Shown here piece after piece: positions 35,017-45,088 of a stretch of DNA of 64,000 nucleotides (within the stretch, counting starts at the first letter, position 1; each line of letters opens with the position of its first letter). The stretch spans positions 496,001 through 560,000 of the forward strand of contig NZ_SBIP01000004.1 in assembly GCF_004053875.1 (NCBI RefSeq), written 5' to 3'. The DNA comes from Neorhizobium lilium (GTDB lineage Bacteria; Pseudomonadota; Alphaproteobacteria; Rhizobiales; Rhizobiaceae). Under the pieces are notes generated by a model, which did no database searches, had not been told where the DNA came from, and saw only the letters and a list, made by a program, of their open reading frames with translations. Both the position numbers and the translations under genes were made by a program.

Positions 35017-36189
35017 ATGAAGCTTCTCGAAACCTACATACTGCGCCGGATCTTTCAGATGTTCCTGGTAGCGCTGCTTCCGGTGCTGACCATCATCTGG
35101 ACGATTCAGGTGCTTGGCCGCATCAACCTGGTCACGGACACGGGCCAGTCGATGGGCTCGTTCATGCTGCTTGCCACCTATATCCTGCCCACCATCATCC
35201 CCGTCGTGCTGCCTTTCGCGCTGGTGATCGGCATTACCCAGACGCTGACGGCAATGAACAATGATTCGGAGCTTCCGGTCATCGACGCGGCCGGATCCGG
35301 GCGCAGCATCATCTACCGCCCTGTCATGCTGCTTGCCGTGGGTCTCAGCCTCGTCTCCTTCGGCATCACCAATTTCATCGAGCCGGAATCGCGACTCGGG
35401 GCGCGCCAGATGGTGGCTGCCGCCTATGCGGACCTGTTGTCTTCGGTGATCGAGGAGAAGACGTTCCGGAGCATCGAGGACGGTCTCTACGTCCAGATCT
35501 CGGAGCGCCATTCCGGCCGCATTCTCAAGGGTCTTTTCGTCGTGGATTACCGCGACCCGAGCTTCGATCTGATCTATTACGCCCGGGAAGGCTCGGTCGA
35601 TCCGGGCGGCACGTCGCTGACGATGCGGGACGGCGAAGTCCATCGTAAGGCGCAGGACGGACGCATCTCCATCGTCAAGTTCGCTTCCTACGCCTTCGAC
35701 CTGTCCGCCATGACGAAGTCCGAGGGCGGCCTGCCGCTCTATTCGGCGGACCGAAGCCTGGGCTTTCTGCTGAACCCGGACCCGACGGACCCGGTCTATT
35801 CCAAGTCGCCGGGCGCTTTCCGCAACGAGCTTCACCGCCGCCTGGCCGACTGGCTGTTTCCGATCGCCTTTTCGCTGATCTCGCTGCTGGTCGCTGGCAA
35901 TACGCGCTCGCACCGGCAAACCCGGCTGCACCCCATGGTCTACGCCCTGATGATCGCCTTCGGCCTGCGCTGGCTCGGCTTCTCGGTGACAAACCTGACC
36001 GAGCGCAACGCCGCTTACGTGCCGCTGGTCTATGCAGTGCCGCTGATCAGCTCGGCTATTGCCATCTTTATGATGGCAACCAACCGCCAGCTTCAGATGC
36101 CCCGGTTCATTGGCCGCGGCATGGCGGGCCTGACCGGCGCCGTAAGGCGACGTTTCGCCTCGACGCCAGGGCCTGGAGGTACGGCATGA
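35017..36189 (+). CDS. lptF: LPS export ABC permease LptF
   Basis: This 390-residue protein is one of the two permeases that pull LPS from the inner membrane and feed it to the Lpt bridge. It starts MKLLETYILRRIFQMFLVAL, with six membrane segments split by a large periplasmic domain at about 115-270. The C-terminal helices carry NTRSHRQTRLHPMVYALM. It overlaps lptG by 4 bases. Confidence 0.94.
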   Translation: MKLLETYILRRIFQMFLVALLPVLTIIWTIQVLGRINLVTDTGQSMGSFMLLATYILPTIIPVVLPFALVIGITQTLTAMNNDSELPVIDAAGSGRSIIYRPVMLLAVGLSLVSFGITNFIEPESRLGARQMVAAAYADLLSSVIEEKTFRSIEDGLYVQISERHSGRILKGLFVVDYRDPSFDLIYYAREGSVDPGGTSLTMRDGEVHRKAQDGRISIVKFASYAFDLSAMTKSEGGLPLYSADRSLGFLLNPDPTDPVYSKSPGAFRNELHRRLADWLFPIAFSLISLLVAGNTRSHRQTRLHPMVYALMIAFGLRWLGFSVTNLTERNAAYVPLVYAVPLISSAIAIFMMATNRQLQMPRFIGRGMAGLTGAVRRRFASTPGPGGTA

Positions 36190-37274
36190 TCTTCTCCACG
36201 CTCGGCCGCTATTTCTTCCGCCGCTACATCGTCACTGCCTTCTGGTTCTTCCTGGGCGTGAGCGCCATCATCTTTCTCGCCGACTTCAGCGAGACCACGC
36301 GGCGCCTGTCGGGCTTTGCCGGATACAGCGTCCTCGGCGCGCTTGCCATGACGGCCATGCGGTTGCCGCTCATCCTCCAGCAAACCATCCCGACGCTCAG
36401 CCTGTTCATCGGGATGACTGTGCTGATCGCGCTCAACCGCCGCTACGAACTGGTGGTGACCCGCGCAGCCGGCATCTCCGTCTGGCAATTCGTCGCGCCT
36501 TTCGTGCTCGGCGCTTTTCTGATCGGGCTTTCCACGCTGCTCGTCCTCAATCCCCTGGCCGCATGGGGGCAGCGCGAATCGATTTCTCTGGAGAGCACCT
36601 GGAAGCAGGCGAGCAATCGCTCCAAGCGCTCCAATTTCGTGCCGTGGATCCGCCAGATCAGTGGAGACGAAGATACGATCATCGGCGCCAAGAGCTTTCG
36701 CGAGAAGGGAACCGAGCTGATCGACGTCGTGGTTTTCCACTTCGACAAGGGTGGCGCAGTGACCATGCGGCAGGATGCCAAGACCGCAAAGTTGGAAGAT
36801 GGTTACTGGCAGCTTAATGAAGTTCTCGAGAATCGTCCGGGCGAAATCCCGGTTCGGCGCGAGTCGGCTCAACTGCGTACCAATCTGAAGCAGGAATATA
36901 TCCAGGAAAGCCTGTCCCAGCCGGAAAACGTTGGGTTTTATGATCTTTCGCGGAAAATTCACATCGGCAAGTCTTTCGGCATTTCAACAAAGCCGCTTGA
37001 AACGCAGTTCCACTCGCTGCTTTCGTTGCCCATCCTGCTTGTTGCGATGACTCTCATTGCTGCAACAGTATCGTTAAAATTCAGCCGGTTCGCCCAGTCT
37101 CGCTCCATGATTCTGGGTGGAATAGTTTCCGGCTTCGTGCTTTATGTCGTAACCGTGCTTGTGAAAGCATTCGGGAGCAGCGGGGCGATTCCTCCTTTCG
37201 TGGCGGTCTGGATTCCAGTCATCGTCGCGACAGCGTTGGGCGCTACGATTCTGCTTCACCAGGAGGATGGCTAG
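36186..37274 (+). CDS. lptG: LPS export ABC permease LptG
   Basis: This 362-residue protein is the LptF partner. It has the same six-helix layout with a periplasmic beta-jellyroll-like domain at about 120-270. The N terminus (FSTLGRYFFRRYIVTAFWFF) and the RYELVVTRAAGISVWQ coupling region near residue 80 are typical. Its TAG stop overlaps the lptD GTG by one base, and AGGAGG near its 3' end serves lptD. Confidence 0.94.
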   Translation: MIFSTLGRYFFRRYIVTAFWFFLGVSAIIFLADFSETTRRLSGFAGYSVLGALAMTAMRLPLILQQTIPTLSLFIGMTVLIALNRRYELVVTRAAGISVWQFVAPFVLGAFLIGLSTLLVLNPLAAWGQRESISLESTWKQASNRSKRSNFVPWIRQISGDEDTIIGAKSFREKGTELIDVVVFHFDKGGAVTMRQDAKTAKLEDGYWQLNEVLENRPGEIPVRRESAQLRTNLKQEYIQESLSQPENVGFYDLSRKIHIGKSFGISTKPLETQFHSLLSLPILLVAMTLIAATVSLKFSRFAQSRSMILGGIVSGFVLYVVTVLVKAFGSSGAIPPFVAVWIPVIVATALGATILLHQEDG

Positions 37275-39613
37275 TGGCGGCAACCAACCGCGAGAAAATA
37301 AGACGGCTTGCCGCCGCCCTGATGACCGGTGTGTCAATTTGCGTATTCGGCCTCGTAGGGGCCGCGCCTTTGCACGCCCAGAATCTGCTTCAGCCTGCTG
37401 CCGACAGCGATGCCAAGATGCTGCTGCGTGCAAACGAGCTCGTCTACAATCAGGACACCAAGCGCGTCACCGCCAACGGTGCCGTGCAGATCTATTACAA
37501 CCGCTACCGGATGGTGGCTCAGCGGGTGGAATACGACCAGCAGACCGGGCGCGTCATGGCGACCGGGAATATCGAGTTCATCGAGCCCGGCGGCAACCGC
37601 GTGTATGCCGATCAGCTCGACGTCACGGATGACTTTGCCCAGGGCTTCGTCAATTCGTTGCGCGTCGAAACGACCGATAATACGCGGATGGCGGCCGAAA
37701 GCGCAGAGCAGCAGAGCAAGGACGTGATGGTGTTGAACAACACCGTCTATACGGCCTGCCTTCCCTGCACTCAGACTCCAGGTAAGGCGCCGATATGGCA
37801 GGTCAAGGCCCAGCGGGTGATCCGCAATGGCGCAACCCACACGATTCGGTTGGAAAATGCCGAATTCGAGCTGTTCGGCATGTCGCTTGGCCGTCTGCCC
37901 TTCCCTGTGGAAGTGCCGGACGAAACCGTGGAGCGCAAATCGGGTCTGCTATTCCCCCGTTTCAGCGCCAGCGACAATCTCGGCTTCGGCGTCTCGGTTC
38001 CCTATTACCATGTGTTCTCGCCGACCATGGATGCGACGATCACACCCACGCTCTATACCAGCCAGGGGCTGCTGGTTGAGGGCGAGGTGCGCAACCGCTT
38101 CGAAAATGGCGACCACACGCTCCGCTTCGCTGCCATCAACCAGCGCCAGCCGGACACGTTCGATCCTCATACCAGCGACAGCGAGGCCGATACCCGCCTC
38201 ATGGTCGCATCAAAGGCTGATTTCGACATCAACTCCCGCTGGCGCTTCGGCTGGAACGTGATGGCGGAGACCGACAACAACTTCGCCCGCACCTACAAGC
38301 TGACGGATGTCGATCAGGACGTCTTCACAAACGACATCTATTTGACAGGCTTGGGCACGCGGAATTATTTCGATCTGCACGCATACTACTTCAACGTCCA
38401 GGACGACGCGACGCTCCAGACGCTCGAGCAGCAGCAGGCAATCGTTTACCCGTCGCTTGACTATACCTATTACGCGCCGGACCCGGTGGCTGGTGGCGAG
38501 CTTTCCATCACAACCAACTTCACCAACCTCACACGGCGTGAAGAAGATTTCTATTTCGAAGGCAGTTCTCCCAATGCCCGTTTCCCCGGTCTCGAAGGCG
38601 ATTATTCCCGCTTCACAGCCGAGGCGGAGTGGAAGCGCACCTTCACGACGCCGGGCGGGCTGCTGCTGACGCCGATCCTGGCCGCCCGTGGCGACGGGCT
38701 TTCGCACTCACTTTCCGCCCTGCCCGCTGCCTATGGCGGCGACCTGGAACCGGATGGCACGGACGGCCGCTACATGCTGACGGCGGGCCTCGAAGCGCGC
38801 TACCCCATCCTGATCAGCGGTGCCGGCGGCAGCCACATCATCGAGCCGATCGCGCAGATTTATGCGCGGCCGGACGAACAGATGGCAGGCGGCCTACCGA
38901 ACGAGGACGCCCAGAGCTTCGTCTTCGATGCGACGACCCTGTTCGAGCGCGACAAGTTCTCCGGGTTCGACCGCGTCGAAGGGGGCACGCGCGCCAATGT
39001 CGGCGTCCGTTATACGGGCTCGCTCGACAACGGCATCGGCCTTCGCGGCATTTTCGGCCAGTCCTATCAACTGGCCGGGCAGAATTCCTTCGCGTCCGAA
39101 GATCTGGTTCAAGCCGGGGCCAATTCCGGCCTCGAAACGAAGCGGTCGGACTATGTCGGTATGGCAGCGATCGATTTGCCGCAGGGCTTCAATTTCGGCA
39201 TCAGCGCGCGCTTCGACGAAAAGAACTTCGACCTGCGACGCACCGATGCGTCCTTCGGCTATACGACGCCGCGCGTCAGCGGGAAGCTCATCTACACCCA
39301 GGTGGATTCACAGCCGGAATACGGCAACGCCCAACCGACCGAGGTGCTGAAGAACACCACGACCTTGCGGCTGAACGAGAACTGGCAGCTGGCCGGTTCC
39401 GCCAGTTGGGACTTCACCGACAGTTCGATCATCCGCCGCGGCGTCGGCATCAGCTATGCGGACGAATGCACCGTGTTCACGCTGGCCTATACGGACAAGC
39501 CGTCAGATTCCGATGCCAACGACTGGACCATCAGCGCAAGGTTGAGTTTCCGTACACTCGGCGACATCAACATCGGATCGACCAAGGACTACGACCAGAG
39601 CTTCCAGCAGTAG
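37274..39613 (+). CDS. lptD: LPS assembly protein LptD
   Basis: This 779-residue outer-membrane protein inserts LPS into the outer leaflet. It has a signal peptide (cut near PLHAQ, residue 36), an N-terminal LptA/OstA-like domain (about 45-190; NELVYNQDTKRVTANGAVQI) and a large C-terminal beta-barrel. Start is GTG, supported by AGGAGG 7 bases upstream and by the one-base overlap with lptG. Few Cys are present, as usual in alphaproteobacteria. Confidence 0.94.
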   Translation: MAATNREKIRRLAAALMTGVSICVFGLVGAAPLHAQNLLQPAADSDAKMLLRANELVYNQDTKRVTANGAVQIYYNRYRMVAQRVEYDQQTGRVMATGNIEFIEPGGNRVYADQLDVTDDFAQGFVNSLRVETTDNTRMAAESAEQQSKDVMVLNNTVYTACLPCTQTPGKAPIWQVKAQRVIRNGATHTIRLENAEFELFGMSLGRLPFPVEVPDETVERKSGLLFPRFSASDNLGFGVSVPYYHVFSPTMDATITPTLYTSQGLLVEGEVRNRFENGDHTLRFAAINQRQPDTFDPHTSDSEADTRLMVASKADFDINSRWRFGWNVMAETDNNFARTYKLTDVDQDVFTNDIYLTGLGTRNYFDLHAYYFNVQDDATLQTLEQQQAIVYPSLDYTYYAPDPVAGGELSITTNFTNLTRREEDFYFEGSSPNARFPGLEGDYSRFTAEAEWKRTFTTPGGLLLTPILAARGDGLSHSLSALPAAYGGDLEPDGTDGRYMLTAGLEARYPILISGAGGSHIIEPIAQIYARPDEQMAGGLPNEDAQSFVFDATTLFERDKFSGFDRVEGGTRANVGVRYTGSLDNGIGLRGIFGQSYQLAGQNSFASEDLVQAGANSGLETKRSDYVGMAAIDLPQGFNFGISARFDEKNFDLRRTDASFGYTTPRVSGKLIYTQVDSQPEYGNAQPTEVLKNTTTLRLNENWQLAGSASWDFTDSSIIRRGVGISYADECTVFTLAYTDKPSDSDANDWTISARLSFRTLGDINIGSTKDYDQSFQQ

Positions 39614-39726
39614 GCGGATCTGGAACAAAGCGTCATGGTTTTGCCGCAAGAATGTGCAATCGGCTTGGAACGGGCTAATATTCCGGCTGGATGGACGATC
39701 CGCGGAGCGAGAGGGAAGAGACTTCG

Positions 39727-40677
39727 ATGTTTGCAGTGACTGCAGCACGCAATGTAGCGCTGGCGCTTGCAGCCTTGGCCGCCTCGACTTTGATCGAACC
39801 GGCATTCGCACCCGCATGGGCGGCTGGCGGCGGCACGGAGGTCGCCGCCGTGGTGAACCGGCAGCCGATCACCAGTTCCGACGTGGCGCACCGTGTCGCC
39901 TTCCTCAAGCTGCAGCACCAGAAAGGCGATGCCAAGACCGCGCGCGAGCAGCTCGTCGATGAGATGCTGAAGCGTCAGGAAGTTGCCCGCGTGAAGATGT
40001 CGGTCAGCACCGAGGACGTCGACAAGGCTTTCCAGCGCTTCGCGATCGGCAACAAGCTGAAGCCTGAACAACTTACCCAGATCCTGGACAAGGCGGGCGT
40101 AGGCGCCGATCACTTCAAGTCCTACATCGCCGTCCAGATGAGCTGGCCCAGGCTCGTCAACGCCCGCTTCGGCGGTGCTCGCGGCAAGATGTCGAGCCAG
40201 GAACTTGTGACCCGCATGATGGAGAACAAGCAGAAGCCGGTCACGACCGAATACTTTTTGAAGCAGATCATCTTCGTGGTGCCGACGGCCAAGCGCGACG
40301 CCGTTCTCAACAAGCGCAAGGCGCAAGCAGACGCCGCGCGTCCGAAGTTCCCGGGCTGCGACCAGGCCAAGGAGTTTGCGGCCACCATGCTCGATGTCTC
40401 GGTTCGCGATCTCGGGCGGGTACTTGCGCCTGAACTGCCCGACGACTGGAAGCCGCTGATCGAAAAGGCATCCGGCGGCACGACCGGCACCCGCGTCACC
40501 GAAAAGGGCGTCGAATTCCTGGCGATCTGCAATCAGCGCCAGGTTTCGGACGACGTTGCCGCCGAAGCCGTATTCCGTGCCGAAGACCTCGGCAAGGAAA
40601 AGAAGACCGGCCAAGATCCCAACGAAAAGAAATACCTGGACGAGCTGCGCACCAAGGCCCAGATCGACTACCTCTGA
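39727..40677 (+). CDS. surA: SurA N-terminal domain periplasmic chaperone
   Basis: This 316-residue protein has a signal peptide (cut near PAWA, residue 33) and the SurA-type helical chaperone region beginning [18 protein letters not shown]. The remainder is shorter than E. coli SurA (428), with at most one rotamase-like section at about 170-280. It probably guards outer-membrane proteins such as LptD, its neighbour. The symbol follows position and N-terminal domain. Confidence 0.83.
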   Translation: MFAVTAARNVALALAALAASTLIEPAFAPAWAAGGGTEVAAVVNRQPITSSDVAHRVAFLKLQHQKGDAKTAREQLVDEMLKRQEVARVKMSVSTEDVDKAFQRFAIGNKLKPEQLTQILDKAGVGADHFKSYIAVQMSWPRLVNARFGGARGKMSSQELVTRMMENKQKPVTTEYFLKQIIFVVPTAKRDAVLNKRKAQADAARPKFPGCDQAKEFAATMLDVSVRDLGRVLAPELPDDWKPLIEKASGGTTGTRVTEKGVEFLAICNQRQVSDDVAAEAVFRAEDLGKEKKTGQDPNEKKYLDELRTKAQIDYL

Positions 40678-40693
40678 GCCCGCCGGAGCACTC

Positions 40694-41719
40694 ATGCCAC
40701 TCGATCGTCCTCTCGACCGCCCTTTGGCGCTGACCCAGGGCGATCCTGCCGGCATCGGTCCTGACGTCACGCTTGCCGCCTGGGCTGCCCGTCGCGCTCT
40801 GGATCTGCCGCCCTTTCTGTTCATCGGCGATCCTGCGGTTTTGCAGTCGCGTGCGGCTCTGCTGGGGCTCGATATTCCCGTCCGCGAAGCAAGCCCGGAA
40901 AACGCTGCCTCCGTATTCGCGGATGCGCTTCCGGTGCTGCCCATTTCCAGCGGCGCGGAGGTCTCCGCGGGTGAACCGCATGTGGCGACCGCCAAAGGCA
41001 CGATCGCTGCCATAGAGACGGCGGTGCGGCTTTGCTTCGAAGGCAAGGCGTCTGGCGTCGTCACCAATCCGATTGCCAAGTCCATCCTCTACCAGGCCGG
41101 CTTCGGCTTTCCCGGCCATACGGAGTTCCTGGCCGACCTTGCGGAACGTGCCACGGGCAAGCGCGTGAAGCCTGTAATGATGCTGGCCGGGCCGAAGCTC
41201 CGCGCCATCCCCGTCACCATCCACATACCGATTGCGAGAGTGGCTGAGGTGCTCACCTCCTCGCTGATCGAAGAAACCTGTCGTATTGCTCATCACGATC
41301 TTCAGACGCGCTTCGGCCTTGCCCAGCCGCGGCTGGCGGTGGCCGGCCTCAATCCCCATGCGGGCGAGGACGGCGCGATCGGTCGCGAAGATCTGGATGT
41401 GATCCATCCCGCTCTGGTGAAACTGCGCGCCGACGGCATCAACGCCTTCGGGCCGCTGCCGGCCGATACCATGTTCCATGACGAAGCCCGCGCCCGCTAC
41501 GACGTGGCGATCTGCATGTATCACGATCAGGCGCTCATTCCGGCGAAGGCACTTGGCTTCGATACGTCCGTCAACGTCACGCTTGGCCTGCCCTTTATCC
41601 GTACGTCGCCCGATCATGGCACGGCCTTCGGCATAGCGGGGCAAGGCATTGCTCGCGAAACGAGTTTGGTGGAGGCGATACGGCTTGCAGGCCGGCTGGC
41701 GTCCAAGGCTGCTGCCTGA
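40694..41719 (+). CDS. pdxA: 4-hydroxythreonine-4-phosphate dehydrogenase
   Basis: This 341-residue enzyme oxidises 4-phosphohydroxy-L-threonine in pyridoxal phosphate synthesis. It starts with the family pattern [17 protein letters not shown] and has [12 protein letters not shown] near residue 138, [10 protein letters not shown] near 218 and [14 protein letters not shown] near 275 with metal-binding His residues. The stop overlaps the rsmA ATG. Confidence 0.96.
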   Translation: MPLDRPLDRPLALTQGDPAGIGPDVTLAAWAARRALDLPPFLFIGDPAVLQSRAALLGLDIPVREASPENAASVFADALPVLPISSGAEVSAGEPHVATAKGTIAAIETAVRLCFEGKASGVVTNPIAKSILYQAGFGFPGHTEFLADLAERATGKRVKPVMMLAGPKLRAIPVTIHIPIARVAEVLTSSLIEETCRIAHHDLQTRFGLAQPRLAVAGLNPHAGEDGAIGREDLDVIHPALVKLRADGINAFGPLPADTMFHDEARARYDVAICMYHDQALIPAKALGFDTSVNVTLGLPFIRTSPDHGTAFGIAGQGIARETSLVEAIRLAGRLASKAAA

Positions 41720-42564
41720 TGGCCACACTCGACGGCCTGCCGCCGCTGCGCGACGTCATCCAGCGCCACGGGCTCGACGCCCGCAAGGCGCTCGGCCAGA
41801 ATTTCCTTCTCGACCTCAACCTGACGCAGAAGATCGCCCGCAGCGCCGGTCCGCTCGAAGGCGTGACCGTATTTGAGGTGGGACCTGGGCCTGGCGGCCT
41901 CACCCGCGCTATTCTGTCGCTTGGTGCTGCGAAACTGGTGGCGGTTGAGCGCGACAGCCGCTGCCTGCCGGCGCTGGCTGAGGTTTCCGATCATTATCCG
42001 GGGCGGCTGGAGGTGATCGAGGGTGATGCGCTGAAGACGGATTTTGCATCCCTGGTAAAGGAAAAGGCCGCGAGCGGCCCGGTGAAGATCATCGCCAACC
42101 TGCCCTATAATGTCGGAACGCAGCTGCTGCTCAACTGGCTGCTGCCGGAAGACGGTATATGGCCGCCCTTCTGGGACAGCCTGACGCTGATGTTCCAGAA
42201 GGAAGTCGGGCTGCGGATCGTGGCCGACGAGGAAGACGATCACTATGGCCGGCTCGGCGTACTCGCCGGCTGGAGGACAGATGCGCATATGGTGTTCGAC
42301 GTGCCCCCGCAAGCCTTCACGCCACCTCCCAAGGTGACCTCCACCGTGGTACACCTGACGCCCCGCAGCAGTCCCCTGCCCTGCGACGTCGCCAAGCTGG
42401 AGCGGGTAACGCAGGCAGCCTTCGGGCAGCGGCGCAAGATGCTCCGCCAGAGCCTGAAGCCGCTGGGTGGCGAGACCTTACTCGCAAAGGCCGGCATCGA
42501 TCCGCAACGCCGTGCAGAAACGCTCTCGGTCGCTGAATTCGTGGCTCTTGCTAACATTCTGTAG
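41719..42564 (+). CDS. rsmA: 16S rRNA (adenine1518/1519-N6)-dimethyltransferase
   Basis: This 281-residue KsgA-family enzyme dimethylates two adjacent adenines near the 3' end of 16S rRNA. It shows [17 protein letters not shown] near residue 22, the SAM loop [16 protein letters not shown] near 52, and the catalytic [12 protein letters not shown] near 123. It is the last gene of the lptF operon. Confidence 0.96.
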   Translation: MATLDGLPPLRDVIQRHGLDARKALGQNFLLDLNLTQKIARSAGPLEGVTVFEVGPGPGGLTRAILSLGAAKLVAVERDSRCLPALAEVSDHYPGRLEVIEGDALKTDFASLVKEKAASGPVKIIANLPYNVGTQLLLNWLLPEDGIWPPFWDSLTLMFQKEVGLRIVADEEDDHYGRLGVLAGWRTDAHMVFDVPPQAFTPPPKVTSTVVHLTPRSSPLPCDVAKLERVTQAAFGQRRKMLRQSLKPLGGETLLAKAGIDPQRRAETLSVAEFVALANIL

Positions 42565-42691
42565 AATCAGTATCCGCTGGATTCTCTACCGCTGATCGCC
42601 CTTCCATCGCCGTTTTACAACCTATCCATTGCGGCGGGCTGAAGGGCGCCATAATTAGGATCATGTGAAGCCGAACCGCGTGAGTGTATCT

Positions 42692-43474
42692 ATGCGCCAG
42701 AACTACCGGAACGTTCTGCTGAATGCGTGTTCGGCAGAATGCCTTGCCCTGTTGGAACCTCACCTGGAATTGGTGCAATTGAGCAAGGGAGACATTATCG
42801 CGAGCCCTGCCGAGGCCATTCTGTGCGTGTATTTTCTCGAGGATTGCCTGGTTTCCACTGTGTCCCATCTGGATGAGGAGCGCGATGTGGAGCTTGGAAT
42901 CGTGGGGCGGGAGGGGATCAGCGGCCAGGCGGTTGTGTTAGGGGACGACCGGACACCCTTCACGGTGCGCGTGCAGATGCCGGGCATGGCGTGGCAGCTT
43001 AAAACTGACGATTTGCGGCGTGTGATGGAGGCAAGCCAGCCCCTGCGGAACCTTCTTTTGCTCTTCGTCCGGGCGCAGGAGCTTCAGCTTGCTTCGACCG
43101 CTGCAGCGAACCAGCGCGGTTCGGTCGAAGAGCGGTTGGCACGCTGTATCCTGATGGGATTCGACCGAATCGACGGCGACCGCTTTCACGCCACACATGA
43201 CACTCTTGCCTGGCTGATTTCGGTCAGGAGGCCAAGCATTACGGACGCTCTTCATGCACTGGAGGGCAAGGGCTTCATCCGCTCCGTCCGCAACATGATC
43301 ATCATTCGCGATGTGGACGGCCTGAGGACGTATGCAGGTGCCATCTACGGGCTTGCCGAACGGGAATATGCCCGCCTCATCGGCACGGACTTTCGCGAAC
43401 ACAGATCTCCCGACAGCCCGGCCCCGATCCCGAACCTTTTCGTCAGCGACGAGTACCCGCAGGACGAGAGCTGA
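42692..43474 (+). CDS. Crp/Fnr family transcriptional regulator
   Basis: This protein of about 260 residues has an N-terminal cyclic-nucleotide-like beta-roll (about 25-125; SKGDIIASPAEAILCVYFLE) and a C-terminal Crp-type helix-turn-helix (LAWLISVRRPSITDALHALE near residue 175). No Cys cluster for an Fnr-type Fe-S centre is seen in the N terminus. The effector is unknown. ATG at 42692 is preferred; a GTG at 42665 would add nine residues. Confidence 0.85.
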   Translation: MRQNYRNVLLNACSAECLALLEPHLELVQLSKGDIIASPAEAILCVYFLEDCLVSTVSHLDEERDVELGIVGREGISGQAVVLGDDRTPFTVRVQMPGMAWQLKTDDLRRVMEASQPLRNLLLLFVRAQELQLASTAAANQRGSVEERLARCILMGFDRIDGDRFHATHDTLAWLISVRRPSITDALHALEGKGFIRSVRNMIIIRDVDGLRTYAGAIYGLAEREYARLIGTDFREHRSPDSPAPIPNLFVSDEYPQDES

Positions 43475-43541
43475 GGAACCGCTCGAGCCGCTCTCCCCGC
43501 ATCTGTCCATGATTGAGCCAACAGCGCTCATTGCCGTAGTC

Positions 43542-44096
43542 TCAGCGCTTACCGACTCCATCCATGAAGACACCCACCAAATGAGCGACATGCGCTTGCG
43601 GAGAGCTGTCTTGTTCGGTTGCGAGTGAGATCGCAGTCGCCATGCATACTAGGTCGCTAAAGCTGATATCGGGTCGTACAGCTCCCGCTGTCCTCGCGTT
43701 GTGCAAGAGCCGGGCACCCTCCTGGCTGGTTGCAAGACATCCGGGCGTTTCGATCTGTAGAACCGTCCCAAGCGATGCCGCAAGGCCACGATACACATTC
43801 GTATGTTGGACAAGTTCTTCGAGATAGACACGCAAAGCGTTCAGCGGATCCTGTCCCGTGTCTCTCAATCTACTGTTTTCAGAGAAAGCCAAAAATCGGG
43901 CGCTGTATGTCGCGGCGAGGAGGTCCTCCCGCGTCGGAAAGCGCCGATAGAGCGTCCCGATCCCGACGCCAGCGTGCTTTGCGACGTCGTCTAATGATAC
44001 ATGTGCACCTCTTTCCAGAAAGACTTCCTCGGCTGCGGTCAGGATACGTTCCCGGTTTCGCTGCGCATCGGCTCGCAATGGAATTTCATCTATCAA
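43542..44096 (-). CDS. TetR family transcriptional regulator
   Basis: This regulator of about 184 residues has the TetR helix-turn-helix (ILTAAEEVFLERGAHVSLDD followed by AGVGIGTLYRRFPTREDLL). The C-terminal ligand domain is unremarkable. The open frame extends to 44210, but that overlaps the divergent SDR gene and would cover a strong dyad operator. TTG at 44096, preceded by GTGAGG, leaves the operator upstream and is my preferred start. It should repress itself and the SDR gene. Confidence 0.85.
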   Translation of the reverse strand: MIDEIPLRADAQRNRERILTAAEEVFLERGAHVSLDDVAKHAGVGIGTLYRRFPTREDLLAATYSARFLAFSENSRLRDTGQDPLNALRVYLEELVQHTNVYRGLAASLGTVLQIETPGCLATSQEGARLLHNARTAGAVRPDISFSDLVCMATAISLATEQDSSPQAHVAHLVGVFMDGVGKR

Positions 44097-44120
44097 AAGA
44101 TCTGCCTCACCAGCACTTGC

Positions 44121-44167
44121 TAAGTGGAAGATACCTCCATATGGTAAATGGAGCAATCCTCCACTTA
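44121..44167. promoter_or_regulatory. Twin TetR operator between the regulator and SDR genes
   Basis: This 47-bp region is a nested dyad centred at 44144: outer arms TAAGTGGAAGAT and ATCCTCCACTTA (11 of 12 pairs), inner arms CTCCAT and ATGGAG. It also reads as two 15-bp sites of the form TGGA-N7-TCCA at 44125-44139 and 44150-44164. It lies 21 bp upstream of the SDR ATG. Confidence 0.72.
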
Positions 44168-44187
44168 CTGAGAAACGGAGCAGTGGC

Positions 44188-44931
44188 ATGACGAGACGAT
44201 TTGGTGACAAGGTCGTGGTGATTACGGGCGGAACGGACGGGATCGGGTTGACGACAGCAAAGTCGTTCGCGGCAGAGGGCGCTCATGTGTATATCACCGG
44301 GCGTCGGCAGGAGCGTCTGGACGAGGCGCTCGCGGAAATCGGCAGAGGAGCCGTTGGTGTTCAGGGTGATGTCAGCGATCCTGCCGCCCTCGATAGGCTT
44401 TACGCACAGATAGATCAGGATCACGGTCGCGTGGACGTGGTCTTCGCCAATGCTGGTGTGTCCGAATCGGCCCCAATCGGCGGTATCGAGGAAGACCATT
44501 TCGACCGCGTATTCGGCATCAACGTCAAAGGCACGGTTTTCACGGTGCAAAAGGCGCTGCCCCTGATGTCTTCCGGCGGCGCTATCGTGGTGGCCGGATC
44601 GGTGGCAGGCAGCAAGGGCTTTGCCAATCTCTCCGTCTATAGCGCGACAAAGGCGGCAATCCGATCGTTTGCGCGGACTTGGACGACGGATCTGAAAAGC
44701 CAGGGCATTCGCGTCAACGTCGTTTCACCCGGTATGGTCTTTACTCCCGCAATGCAGAGCTATCTTCAGGACAATGCAGGCGCCGAGGACTGGATGAAGC
44801 AAGCCATTCCGTTCGGCAGGCTCGCCCAGACCGAGGAGGTTGCCAAGGCGGTGCTGTTTCTGGCATCGGACGAAAGCAGCTTCGTTGGTGGCGAGGAGCT
44901 ATTTGTCGATGGTGGCTTCGCGGCCGTCTGA
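44188..44931 (+). CDS. SDR family oxidoreductase
   Basis: This 247-residue short-chain dehydrogenase has the nucleotide-binding GGTDGIGLTTAKSFA near residue 13, an FANAGVSES block near 88, and the Tyr-Lys pair in VYSATKAAIRSF near 150. It ends FVGGEELFVDGG, typical of classical SDRs. Substrate unknown. Control by the divergent TetR protein suggests induction by a small molecule. Confidence 0.92.
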   Translation: MTRRFGDKVVVITGGTDGIGLTTAKSFAAEGAHVYITGRRQERLDEALAEIGRGAVGVQGDVSDPAALDRLYAQIDQDHGRVDVVFANAGVSESAPIGGIEEDHFDRVFGINVKGTVFTVQKALPLMSSGGAIVVAGSVAGSKGFANLSVYSATKAAIRSFARTWTTDLKSQGIRVNVVSPGMVFTPAMQSYLQDNAGAEDWMKQAIPFGRLAQTEEVAKAVLFLASDESSFVGGEELFVDGGFAAV

Positions 44932-45088
44932 CGACTGTGTAAAGTATCAGCCTCGGGGTCTTCTGAAAGCGTTCAAGCAGTTTTCACAAGACGGCGCCGT
45001 TGCCATTGGCAGCGGCGGCCCTGCACATGCAGAACGATGCAGTAATGCCATGGTCAGGGCAGAACGGCTCAATTTAGCCTGACACACT

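Noticed and set aside
39589-41085. Minus-strand open frame of 498 codons across surA and pdxA
   Set aside because: It runs antisense to two well-recognised genes and has no ribosome site or domain.
44996-45016. Terminator between the SDR gene and gmk
   Set aside because: GCCGTTGCC / GGCAGCGGC can pair, but no T run follows on either strand, so support is too weak.
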